From: Rutpela maculata
Taxonomy: Eukaryota > Arthropoda > Insecta > Coleoptera > Cerambycidae
Assembly: GCA_936432065.2 (NCBI GenBank)
Contig: OW386292.2
Coordinates: forward strand, 99,591,829-99,655,828
DNA: 64,000 nucleotides
Reading direction: 5' to 3'
The translations under genes were made by a program, and so were the position numbers. Each line of letters opens with the position of its first letter. Position 1 is the stretch's first letter. The notes under the pieces are model-generated. The model was not told where the DNA came from. It saw only the letters and a program-made list of their open reading frames with translations, and searched no databases. Below, one piece after another: positions 1 through 10,700 of the stretch.

Positions 1-2892
1 TGGGATTTGGATTGTTATCTCACGTATAACCCCCAGCAGGATATTCTGGAGAAAGATATCATCCATACTCCACCCATTGGGGGAAGTAAACAGACAAAAT
101 ACAAGTTTCGTGAGGCTGAGAGGAAGAGACATCAAAACTTAAGTCGCATCCGTCAAGATAACAACATGCTGCAACCATCAGGGCCATCACTTACCACTGA
201 AGAAAATTGGGATTTGGATTGTTATCTCACGTATAACCCCCAACAGGATATTCTGGAGAAAGATATCATCCGTACTCCACCCATTGGGGGAAGTAAACAG
301 GCTAAATACAAGTTTCGTGAGGCTGAGAGGAAGAGACATCAAAACTTAAGTCGCATCCGTCAAGATAACAACATGCTGCAACCATCAGGGCCATCACTTA
401 CCACTGAAGAAAATTGGGATTTGGATTGTTATCCTACTTATAACCCCCAACAGGATATTCTGGAGAAAGATATCATCCGTACTCCACCCATTGGGAGAAG
501 TAAACTGGCTAAATACAAGTTTCGTGAGGCTGAGAGGAAGAGACATCAAAACTTAAGTCGCATCCGTCAAGATAACAACATGCTGCAACCATCAGGGCCA
601 TCACTTACCACTAAAGAAAATTGGGATTTGGATTGTTATCCCACGTACAACCCCCAACAGGACATTCTGGAGAAAGATATCATCCGTACTCCAGCCAATG
701 GGGGAAGTAAACAGGCTAAATACAAGTTTCGTGAGACTGAGAGGAAGAGACATCAAAACTTAAGTCGCATCCGCCAAGATAACAACATGCTGCAACCATC
801 AGGGCCATCAGTTACCACTGAAGAAAATTGGGATTTGGATTGTTATCCCACGTATAACCCCCAACAGGATATTCTGGAGAAAGATATCATCCGTACTCCA
901 TCCATTAGGGGAAGTAAACAGGCTAAATACAAGTTTCGTGAGGCTGAGAGGAAGATACATCAAAACTTAAGTTGCATCCGTCAAGATAACAATATGGTGC
1001 AACCATCAGGGCCATCACTTACCAGTGAAGAAAACAGGTATTTGGATTGTTATCCTACGTATAACCCCCAACAGGATATTCTGGAGAAAGATATCATCCG
1101 TACTCCACCCACTGGGGGAAGTAAACAGGCTAAATACAAGTTTCGTGAGGCTGAGAGGAAGAGACATCAACACTTAAGTCGCATCCGTCAAGATAACAAC
1201 ATGCTGCAATCATCAGGGCCATCACTTACCACTGAAGAAAATTGGGATCTGGATTGTTATCTCACGTATAACCCCAACAGGATATTCTGGAGAAAGATAT
1301 CCGTACTCCACCCATTGGGGGAAGTAAACAGGCTAAATACAAGTTTCGTGAGGCTGAGAGGAAGAGACATCAAAACTTAAGTCGCATCCGTCAAGATAAC
1401 AACATGCTGCAACCATCAGGGCCATCACTTACCACTGAAGAAAATTGGGATTTGGATTGTTATCCCACGTATAACCCCCAACAGGATATTCTGGAGAAAG
1501 ATATCATCCGTACTCCATCCATTAGGGGAAGTAAACAGGCTAAATACAAGTTTCGTGAGGCTGAGAGGAAGAGACATCAAAACTTAAGTCGCATCCGTCA
1601 AGATAACAACATGCTGCAATCATCAGGGCCATCACTTACCACTGAAGAAAATTGGGATTTGGATTGTTATCCCACGTATAACCCCCAACAGGATATTCTG
1701 GAGAAAGATATCATCCGTACTCCATCCATTAGGGGAAGTAAACAGGCTAAATACAAGTTTCGTGAGGCTGAGAGGAAGAGACATCAAAACTTAAGTCGCA
1801 TCCGTCAAGATAACAACATGCTGCAATCATCAGGGCCATCACTTACCACTGAAGAAAATTGGGATTTGGATTGTTATCCCACGTATAACCCCCAACAGGA
1901 TATTCTGGAGAAAGATATCATCCGTACTCCATCCATTAGGGGAAGTAAACAGGCTAAATACAAGTTTCGTGAGGCTGAGAGGAAGATACATCAAAACTTA
2001 AGTCTCATCCGTCAAGATAACAATATGCTGCAACCATCAGGGCCATCACTTACCACTGAAGAAAATTGGTATTTGGATTGTTATCCTACGTATAACCCCC
2101 AACAGGATATTCTGGAGAAAGATATCATCCGTACTCCACCAATTGGGGGAAGTAAACAGACTAAATACAAGTTTCGTGAGGCTGAGAGGAAGAGACATCA
2201 AAACTTAAGTCGCATCCGTCAAGATAACAACATGCTACAACCATCAGGGCCATCACTTACCACTGAAGAAAATTGGGATTTGGATTGTTATCCCACGTAT
2301 AACCCCCAACAAGATATTCTGGAGAAAGATGTCATCCGTACTCCATACACTGGGGGAAGTAAACAGGCCAAATACAAGGTTCGTGAGGCTGAGAGGAAGA
2401 GACATCAAAACTTAAGTCGCATCCGTCAAGATAACAACATGCTGCAACCATCAGGGCCATCACTTACCACTGAAGAAAATTGGGATTTGGATTGTTATCC
2501 CACGTATAACCCCCAAAAGGATATTCTGGAAAAAGATATCATCCGTACTCCACCCATTGGGGAAGTAAACAGGCTAAATACAAGTTTCGTGAGACTGAAA
2601 GGAAGAGACATCAAAACTTAAGTCGCATCCGTCAAGATAACAACATGCTGCAACCATCAGGGCCATCACTTACCACTGAAGAAAATTGGGATTTGGATTG
2701 TTATCCCACGTATAACCCCCAAAAGGATATTCTGGAAAAAGATATCATCCGTACTCCACCCATTGGGGAAGTAAACAGGCTAAATACAAGTTTCGTGAGG
2801 CTGAGAGGAAGAGACATTAAAACTTAAGTCGAATCCGTCAAGATAACAGTATAATGCCACCTTTAGTGTCATTACTTACTACTGAATACAAC
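1..2892 (+). repeat. 207-bp tandem array, 14 units, coding-like
   Basis: Fourteen head-to-tail units begin at 1, 208, 415, 622, 829, 1036, 1243, 1446, 1653, 1860, 2067, 2274, 2481 and 2687. The spacing is exactly 207 bp (69 codons) except after the unit at 1243 (203 bp) and the unit at 2481 (206 bp). Units are nearly identical; the last one degenerates after about 2850 into unique sequence. The array runs off the left edge, so its true length is unknown. Variation clusters in two short places: the codons after DCY (Leu or Pro) and the five residues after IIRTP (PIGG, ANGG, SIRG, PTGG, YTGG). Seen directly; function unknown. Confidence 0.97.
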
Positions 2893-3096
2893 AGCACGCT
2901 GCCACCACTTCAACTACCAGTGTGTACAGATAAAATAGAAGAAGAGAGCAATAATAGTGATTCAGACATGACACAATATCAACCAATACGCTCTCCTGTT
3001 AAGAAGATGAGTTCCCAAGAATTTGAGGAAGTCTGTGAAAGTAGTGACACAAAGTTAGACTCATGTAAGTTAACAAAATATGAAAACGGCTATTGA
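1..3096 (+). CDS. Repeat protein of 69-aa units, 5' partial, with frame breaks
   Basis: I do not recognise this protein family. Each 69-residue unit has an acidic/aromatic part (TTEENWDLDCYPTYNP), a middle part (DILEKDIIRTP) and a basic, probably helical part (KYKFREAERKRHQNLSRIR). The frame is open from base 1 to a stop at 1378-1380, then in other frames at 1404-2621 and 2645-2827, and ends in a non-repetitive Ser/Asp/Glu-rich tail (2854-3096, TGA at 3094). The breaks come from three single-base losses in homopolymers (C5 to C4 near 1271; G5 to G4 near 2557 and 2763) plus one 3-base loss near 1300. The losses total six bases, so the tail is back in the first frame. It could be a real long-exon gene with sequence errors, or a decaying coding satellite. 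No intron, start codon or promoter is visible. Confidence 0.6.
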
Positions 3097-3860
3097 GAAA
3101 CTTTTGGTTTGAAAATACTTGTGTGGCTACAGAAAATGTACTTAAAGTTGGTTCAGTTAATACAAACCCATGTATGAGATTGTACGAGGATCAGATTTAG
3201 AAAATAAGAAGAAAATGAATAACGCTAAACAGTTATTAGTTAAAATGTTAAAACATTGGATGAGTCGTGGTCTGGATATTTGTTTATCGACAAATTATCA
3301 TGCTGAGTATATTTTAGGTGACATTTTACAAAAATGTCAACTGAGAAAATATGACATTGCCATTTAAATGTTTCACAGAAACAATGTATCCATATGAAAA
3401 AGTTGAAATGCGTAGCACTGCAGGGGTAGTCACTGAAAAGTTGTTATAAATGTATGAACGTATTGTTAGTATGTTTGTCACCGTAATTTCAATAAGTATT
3501 TTTTTCTTGTATACTTTTTTGTGTATTTCAATGTATTATACTTTTTAAAACTTCTTAGGTATAACTTGATAAATAAAATTATTGTGTCTATATCTGTCTA
3601 TTTATTTCATAACTATGTATTTATTTCTGATATATATTTTATTGGTTTTCGATACTCCACAGTACATTTTTTCATTAAAATGTTATTAAATAAAATTATT
3701 ATATTTCTATGTCTTTTTATTCCATAACTACCTATATTAGTCGATTTTAATTTAATTCATATTTCTTTTTGATACTCCACAATATCTTTATTAAAATATT
3801 ATTTTGTCTGCAAAGACTTTCTACCACAGGAAATGTTTTTGGTTGTATGCAATGTCTCCC
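3097..3860. other. AT-rich non-coding stretch with a 120-bp duplication
   Basis: No supported gene. A 65-codon ORF at 3170-3367 has no recognisable domain. About 3570-3810 is a degenerate direct duplication with a 120-bp offset: the string gatactccac occurs at 3651 and 3771, each preceded by an aataaaattatt-type stretch. Several AATAAA signals make this a possible 3' UTR of the repeat gene upstream, which is inference. Confidence 0.5.
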
Positions 3861-3970
3861 CGACAATTAACTAGTGTTGGGAACATCAGCTGGTTTCACA
3901 TCATGACTGATATAGTTCTGAAGTCTGACTGGAATGTTTTGTGGGTGCGGTCGCTGGACCGTTTAAAAAT

Positions 3971-4030
3971 AGGTATGGTTTGTGGGTCAATGTGAAAAGT
4001 AGGTGTGGTTTGTGGATCAATCAGAAAAGT
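3971..4030. repeat. Two tandem 30-bp units
   Basis: aggtatggtttgtgggtcaa at 3971 and aggtgtggtttgtggatcaa at 4001, each followed by a short linker and gaaaagt. It is an imperfect 30-bp duplication with no coding support. Confidence 0.7.
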
Positions 4031-4129
4031 GGTGGGGGGAGGAGCAGAGTACACTGGCCACTTTCCTCTACTTTTAAACAAAATACAAACATAAAGGGTT
4101 TCTTATATTATTATATTATATTGAAGTCT

Positions 4130-5275
4130 TAGACATAAATGGGATGACTCACACAGTCAGAGCACTTCTTGATTCTGGATCAATGTCTAGTTTCATAACT
4201 TCTGATCTTTGCGACAAATTACAATTAAACACAACAAAGATACATTTTGCAGTTTCAGGTTTAAATCAAACAAGTTCTGAAATCGACAAAAAAATGTGAG
4301 CTTACAGCACGGACAAACAACTCATTCGTTAAAATCATTTCATATTTCGTACTTCAAAATATTATAGGAAATTTACCTAGTATAGTTAGATATAACGCAA
4401 TTTGATATCCCGAAGAATATAAAAATGGCAGATCCTATGTTCTATAAACCGGGCAAGATCGATATGCTCATAGGAGTAGACTTGTTCTACAACCCTTTGG
4501 GTGTTAACAAACCAGTCTTAAAAAAACAAATTTGGGTGGATTATTTCTGGTCCCATAAAAATACAGGAGTCAAACAAAATTCAGTGTAACTTTTCAGAAA
4601 ATGTTGACATTCAATAACAACTATCTCGGTTTTGGGAAATCGAAAAAGGTTTTCCAGAAAAAGCGTAGCCTCAAGAAGAAAAAGCTTGTGAAGCAGAATT
4701 TTTAAAACACACAAAACGTGACACGAACGGTAGATTCATAATTTCGATACCATTAAAGGACTCTTTGGAAAAACTGGGTGATTCGCGAAAACAGGCAGAA
4801 AGACGGTTTGTATCCCTAGAAGTGAAATTACAGTCAAACCCGAAACTAAAAGATCAATATATTCAATTTATGTCTGAATACAAAGAATTGGGCCATATGA
4901 CCAAATGTCGAAACATTAATAATTTCGTAATTTCTTATTTTATGCCTCATCAAGGTGTATTACGCGAGGATAGATTAACTACGAAGCTACGTGTAGTTTT
5001 TGATGGGTCAACTGTAACAACTTCTGGTTATTCTTTCAATGATTTACAAATGTCCAACCATTCAGGATAACTTGTCAATTTTATTACGTTTCCGCAAACA
5101 CACATATGTCGTATCTGGTGATATAGCGAAAATGTATCACCAAGTTTTAATAAATCCCGAACAAAGGTCTTTGTTGAGAGTATTGTGGCTTGAAGATCCC
5201 AGCCAAGAGATAGACATTTCATGTGCCCAGAGGCTACTTCCTTGGCGAAAGCAATGGGATTCAATAAAGTAGTCG
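4130..5275 (+). pseudogene. BEL/Pao-type retrotransposon pol remnant (protease and RT N-terminus)
   Basis: At about 4139-4260 translation gives an aspartic protease start (ALLDSGSMSSFIT) of the BEL/Pao kind, followed near 4447 by GKIDMLIGVDLF, matching the second protease strand. From 4690 to 5275 the text matches the BEL/Pao linker and first RT blocks: FMSEYKELGHM, PHQGVLRED, TTKLRVVFDGS, then after a frameshift near 5045 PTIQDNLSILLRFR and VSGDIAKMYHQV. At least three frame breaks exist; the rest of RT, RNase H and integrase are missing. It ends abruptly at 5275 where pogo sequence starts. Family assignment is established knowledge; the state of decay is seen. Confidence 0.85.
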
Positions 5276-5919
5276 TCGAGAAATTTTAGAAGTATCTAGA
5301 AGAAGTCTTGGAAGAACATAAATTAAGCCCCGCATAGATCCACAATATGGATGAAACAGGTGTGGTTGTAGAAGAACGCACTACCGGGCGTCAAAATGAC
5401 GCGACACCAATTTATTTTCTCAGGGGCGCCAGTCGCGTGCTTCCCCGTTCTTCTACCTCCCAGGCGGGTTCGAGATAAGATGCACTTCTGTAGCTGAGTA
5501 ATGGACCAAGGCGGCACTACCTCAGATCGAAAACGACGCTCACCCTGGAGTGATTTCCTTGGTTCTGGGATTTAGGTACCTTTGGAAAAATTTTATTTTT
5601 ACATAAAAAAAATCCCTATCGAAGAATTTCTCTTCGATGGGATTGATTTTGGGACGTGCGGGGCACGTTTTTGGCTGCTAATAACGAACTCTACGCCCAA
5701 AGATTTCTCAAAAATCGCATAAAAAAATCCCTATCAAACCTCCGTAGCGCAACCAGAAGGTCGAAGGTTAATGCGAATTAACTCGACACATCTGGCTTTC
5801 GATACGAAAGTTCCAGGGATTATAGACCGTCAACAGGCCTCAAGATCAATTAAGATGCAAGCGCTCAAAGAATTCGTTTATTTAACAAATTTTAGGAGGT
5901 ACAGTATTCTTATTAGAGA

Positions 5920-6055
5920 ATAGTGCCTTCCCCAACCAAGGCAATGGCTTTCAAACCATACAAGCGTACGCTAACGATCGATAGGTAGAAAAGATTCGGA
6001 TTCAGAATCAAAGTGCGGGCCTTTTTGAATCGTTTCAGACTCTGGGTAAATGAAT
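5920..6055 (+). pseudogene. Possible PIF/Harbinger transposase scrap
   Basis: Around 5943 the frame reads AFKPYKRTLTIDR, a stop, then KRFGFRIKVRAFLNRFRLW. This resembles the KPY...RTLT, FNYRLSRARR and NRFRI blocks of Harbinger (DDE_Tnp_4) transposases. Nothing else of the protein is readable, and the upstream catalytic region was not found. Short and degenerate, so low confidence. Confidence 0.35.
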
Positions 6056-6184
6056 AATTATGGCTGACTGAAATAACTTAAAAAAGTTTTACTTAATGAA
6101 TTTAGGTTCGCTAGAGACTACTTAGCTTTAAAGTTCTTGTATCGTGGAGGAATAAAAAATAAAAAATAATTCAGTATATTTTCG

Positions 6185-6500
6185 TGGTACTTTTTAAACT
6201 GACTTTGTGGTACTTTTGAAAAATCTATTTTAAGACCAATTTCGGCGTACTTTTGAAAAATCTATTTTCAAGCCAAATTTCAAGGTACTTTTGAAAAACT
6301 AATCTGCGGGTGAAATTTTGGCGTACTTTTGAAAAATCGATTTTCAAGCCAAATTTCAACGCAGTTTTGAAAAATTAGTCTGCAAGTGAAATTTTGGCGT
6401 ACTTTCGATAAATCGATTCTTGAGCCAAATTTTGACGCCTTTTCAAAAATATTATTTTTCAAAGTCCAATTTGTGGTACCTTTGAAAAAGTATATTATTC
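6185..6500. repeat. Minisatellite of ~40-60 bp units (gtacttttgaaaaatc)
   Basis: The motif gtacttttgaaaaatctatt or close variants recurs about eight times (near 6186, 6211, 6247, 6285, 6326, 6364, 6399, 6470), alternating with tcaagccaaatttc and tgcgggtgaaattt linkers. The result is a two-step higher-order repeat. No coding support. Confidence 0.8.
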
Positions 6501-7296
6501 ATAAATCTTTGTCATTATATACTTCTGCTCTCATATCCTGAACCAAAAACATTTTTCCTAAGTGATAATTCGGTGTTTCTTCGAATTTTCACCTGGTCAT
6601 TTCCAACGCCTTATAGAACCCAAAACGATCCTTATGGACTGATCTGTGCCTCTACAGACTCTTAAAAATGTCTTTAAATGAAATTTTTGCCTAAGTCGAA
6701 TTTTGATTCTGTCTTCAACTTAGGACGATTTTGGAGAGTTCTACAACATGGTAACTGTCCAACAGTCCTCAAAAATAATAGCAGAAAATGGTGTAAAACA
6801 AATTGGGCAAATTACTTCGGCTGAGGGAGGGAGTACGTGGCTATGTGCTGTGCAATCAATGCAGTTGGAAATACCATTCCACCATTTATGATATTTCCAA
6901 GAGCATATTTTAAACTGCATATATGAAATGGTGCACCGCCAGGCACTGAAAGTCGAGCGACCCCTACAGGGGTGGATTTCAAGTGATACATTCGTTGAAT
7001 GGTTGAAACATTTTTTTCACTTTGCCAAGCCAACTAAAGAATTGCCAATACTTTTACTTATGGACAACCACGAAACCCACGTGTCATATGCTGTAGTGAA
7101 ACTGGCTAAAGGGAACCATGTTATACTTGTAACGGTTAAGTTTTTAAGTATTCGGAAATTTTCATTAAAATCCTTGAGATTATATTATTTTGTATTTTTA
7201 TTACAAGAATTATCCAATTTGTTAGTTTTATCAAAAATATTTAACGCCGACCCTGTAGTCGAATATTTAGAATTTTTAACTTTACCCGTTATATGA

Positions 7297-7800
7297 GGAT
7301 GATGTCATGCAATGGCGCGATTTCTACTTCCACATAGGGTAACATTTTTAAACCAGGCAAATGATTGGTACATTTCAATTGTTACGCTACGCCAAATTTT
7401 CACTCCCGCACCCGCCCCTACAAAATAGTAAATATCGTAGAATTCATGACAGAATGGTAGAACTCTCCATATCGGCTTTAAACCGGGAGGTCGTCAAAAT
7501 CATGACTGGAATTTGAGCCGTTTAAGTGTTTAGTTAGTTTTGAGATTTGAGAGTTCCGTCTGCGAAATACGCGAGTCCAGTTTGAGCAATTTTAACAAAA
7601 ACGGCTGTGGCTGAAGGCGGAGCTTATCTTAGCGCTGGTGTATTCTTATTGGGAATGTAATAACAACAGTTTTATTCAGAGTCGTACTCTGTTTACATGA
7701 TTCCCTCTACGCGCTGTAGTGAATTAAAAATTGTCAGAGAATCGCTCATCGTTTCGTTGTAGGTATATATTATTTTGTAAAAGGTGACGTGGTAACACTA
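7297..7800. other. No gene seen; 5' flank of the Mutator-like element
   Basis: Unique sequence without a supported ORF. It directly precedes the first exon of the Mutator-like transposase and may hold its promoter and terminal repeat, but I could not identify either. Confidence 0.4.
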
Positions 7801-10700
7801 TGGATTATAAAAGAGGAAAGAAGCGTAGAATAAGAACATGTTTTACTAGAAAAATGGGTTTTGCTGCAAAGAAGGCAAATAACAAAAAAAATGTAGATAA
7901 TAAAATGATGTTTCTATGGTAAGACATAATTCACAGTACTAATGATATTAGCTTCACCTGTATGCTTGTATTTATGTATATTTGTATGTATGTAACGGAA
8001 TCTTTGAACGAAATTTTCACCCACTTTCACATGTCCGATCGACTTGAAATTTTGAACACATACGTAGTTCCGGTGACAATACATTTTTATATAACAAAAA
8101 TTTAAGATGGCGGCTTCAAAATGGCGGATCAATTATGTAATTTATGGTCCGATTCAACTCAAATTTATTTAACATCTGGGGGTTTTCGAGGTCGCGGATT
8201 ACAAATTTTTAGTCAAAATTTAAATGCCTAAATGTTCTTTTTAAAAATAAGACGAAAAAGTTAAAAAATAGATTACAGTAAAAAAAATACATGCTTTTAT
8301 GTGTACTGCACTAAAAAGTAAAAAATATATATTTTTTTATTGTAAAAATGCGTGGGGTGGGGTGTTGGATATCAACTGGTATAAATATTTCATTGGTAGC
8401 TATTTGTAAAAGTAGGGTTAGTATAAAAATATAGTAATAAGCACCCCACGCTTTTTTACAATAAAAAAAATTTTTTTTACTTTTTAGTGCAGTACACATA
8501 AAAACGTGTATTTTTTATTTTTTTTTAAACTATAATTAATTTTTTTTAAATTAACATGTAGATACAGTACAGTACGCCTGTAAAAATTTAATATGATCCC
8601 AAAATATGCAATGAAATAAACGTTTAATTTCCATTCATCAATGAAATTTCAGAAAAAAATAATGAGAAATGAAATTGTACCGGAACAAGAAACTGATATT
8701 CCATGTGGTTTCAAAGAAGGATTACATTTTTCCGTGCATGATGAATTTGATTGTGGAACTCTCTCTATTTCCGAAACACTAGTTTCTGATGTTACATCTT
8801 CCAATGGTTCTATAATAACTGAGGTTTGTCCTATTTCTGTGTATTACTTTTCTGTATTATCAATTCAACAGAAATGCACGTTGAAAAGCATATCTGGATA
8901 AAACACAACACACACTAGCAGTGCAAATGCTAGCGCATACCACTTTTTTTTTATTAGATCGGCATCTGATCCATGCCATCAGTTTTCCAAATCAATGAAG
9001 CTCACGACATATAATACGTTTAACCATTTTACTGATAACAATTTGAAATGTTTTCCAAATTTTCTCAAAAATATGCTCCGGATAAATATTTTTATACTTT
9101 TGTTCTTTAATATTCGATATTCTGATTATATGTATATCTTGTAGAATAACTCACCCAACAAGACTAATGAATTTCCAGAAATTGCTTTGGAGGGAAGAAG
9201 GGTTGTGGATATTAAATATTTCATTGACTCACTTATTAAGATAAGTAAACATTGTGAATTATTCAATTGTTCTCTTCATACTATGTACGTAGTTAATGAA
9301 AGCAGAAATGGATTACATTTCACAATATCCTTTAAATGCAAAATGTGTAATATCGTGCAAAAAGTGCGTACTATAGACGATCAAAAGGTCAACATTAATA
9401 GTAGCGCAGTGGCAGGTATACTAAATGTTGGTTCCGGATACTCTCACTTGGAGCAAGTTTGTACTTCGCTGAATATGCCTGCTATGTCAAAATCCCTATA
9501 CCAGAAAATACAAGACAGCGTTATTGATTCTTATTAAGAATCGGCTCTCGCTGTTATGGCAGAAGCAGCACTGGAGGAGAAGAGATTAGCACTTGAAGCC
9601 GGTGATATCGGCATTAATGGAATTCCAATGATAACTGTTGTTTGTGACGGGAGTTGGGCGAAACGTTCTTTTAAGTTCAATTATTCCTCACTCTCAGGAG
9701 CTGCGGTTATCATTGGATATAGGACGAAAAGACTTGTATTTAGGAATAAGAAATAAATACTGTATGATTTGCAATACCGCCAAATCGAAAGATATTGAGC
9801 CAAAAGAACACAAGTGCTACAGAAATTGGTCTGGATCAGACACTAGTATGGAAGCAGATATCATTGCTGAAGGTTTTTCTAAAAGCATTGAGATGTGTGG
9901 GTTAATTTACAATAAAATGATTGCAGATGGTGATAGCTGCACATACAACAAAATATTAGAATTGCATCCATATGAAAATACTGTGGTGAAGAAAATTGAA
10001 TGCAAAAATCACCTTTTGCAGAATTATATCAATAAATTGAGAGGTCTGGTAAAGAAAACAGCTTTTGGTCCATCTACATTGAGAAAAGAAATTGAGGTAA
10101 GTATTTTGAATTGAAGTCACGCATAATTTCTCTAAGTGGATATATTTGTTCCAGAAAAAACTGAGGGGGCTGAGATGCGCTGTTACTAAGGCAATAGCTT
10201 TTAGAAAAAATGAAGACTGCACGTTCGCGGAGAAAGTGACAAATTTGAAAAAGAACATTCTAAGTGGCCCCAGTTATGTGTTTGGTGAACATAAAAACTG
10301 TTACTTTTGTAATGAACCACATAAGACACAAGGATCTACAATGCACGATCTCAAATTAACAAGTAATGATTACCAAGTCAATAATATTAATAATATTTGG
10401 AATGAAATATTATGAATGTGTAAATTAACATATTTTTAAATTTCAGCTTTACATGAAAAAATCGAATCTTATGTCAGCTACTTAGCACGACATTCAAGTA
10501 GCCTTATTCATGATGTTGATAGTAATATTGTTGAGCAATTCAACTCCGTAATTGCTAAGCAGATTGGTGGCAAAAGAATCTATTTCAGTCAAAGACGTTC
10601 TTACCAGGGACGGTGTTCAGCGGCTGTCTCGTTCAATACTGGAAAACTCTGTCAGGTCAGAGTCCCGGTACTTTTATAGAAAAATACGATGCCAGGACAA
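7801..10700 (+). pseudogene. Mutator-like (MULE) transposase, multi-exon, inactivated
   Basis: Readable exons: 7801-7918 (MDYKRGKKRRIRTCFTRKMG, a basic N-terminus, donor gtaaga); about 8650-8823; 9145-9750; 9745-10096 (donor gtaagt); 10155-10415; and from 10447. Diagnostic strings are EGRRVVDIKYFIDSL, NSSAVAGILNVGSGYSHLEQ, GIPMITVVCDGSWAKRSF (catalytic Asp region), GIRNKYCMIC, HKCYRNWSGSDTSMEADI, IADGDSCTYNK and VKKIECKNHLL. These match the Mutator-like transposase domain family of arthropods. Lesions: in-frame TAA at 9535, frameshift near 9740, frameshift near 10620. It reads on into a YqaJ-type domain. No TIR or 9-bp duplication was identified. Confidence 0.85.
8283..8520. mobile_element. 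Palindromic MITE/foldback in an intron of the Mutator-like gene
   Basis: Long inverted arms: 8286-8360 (aaatacatgcttttatgtgt, then actgcactaaaaagt, then attgtaaaaatgcgtggggt) and 8440-8518 (accccacgc, actttttagtgcagt, acacataaaaacgtgtattt). Arms are about 75 bp and separated by about 80 bp. It lies between the first and second transposase exons, so it was tolerated there or arrived after inactivation. Target duplication not clear because the flanks are A/T runs. Confidence 0.85.

Larger units (their letters stand above)
5365..6747. mobile_element. 1.38-kb TIR element nested in pogo (Harbinger-like cargo)
   Basis: The insertion is delimited by short inverted repeats, gttgtagaag at 5365 and the complementary ttctacaac ending at 6747, and it interrupts the pogo frame exactly there. 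Inside are a degenerate Harbinger-like peptide (about 5945-6045), a hairpin at 5611-5645 (atccctatcgaagaa and its near complement) and a minisatellite (6185-6500). The flanking triplets are gtg and atg, so no clean target duplication is visible. Assignment to PIF/Harbinger rests only on the short peptide. Confidence 0.55.
5276..7296 (+). pseudogene. pogo-type DDE transposase, split by an insertion
   Basis: At 5276-5364 the frame contains the pogo/Tigger block ending in HNMDETGV (first catalytic Asp). The frame stops making sense at 5365 and resumes at 6748 with SSKIIAENGVKQIGQITSAE, then QGWISSDTFVEWLKHFFHF (about 6970) and LPILLLMDNHETH (second catalytic Asp, about 7050), running out at about 7130; the open frame to 7296 is not pogo-like. 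The 1.38 kb in between is another element. The N-terminal DNA-binding domain and the C-terminus are absent. A frameshift near 6900 also breaks the second part. Clearly dead. Confidence 0.85.

Noticed and set aside
1..2892. CRISPR-like array
   Set aside because: Units are 207 bp and contiguous, with no unique spacers, and the context is eukaryotic.
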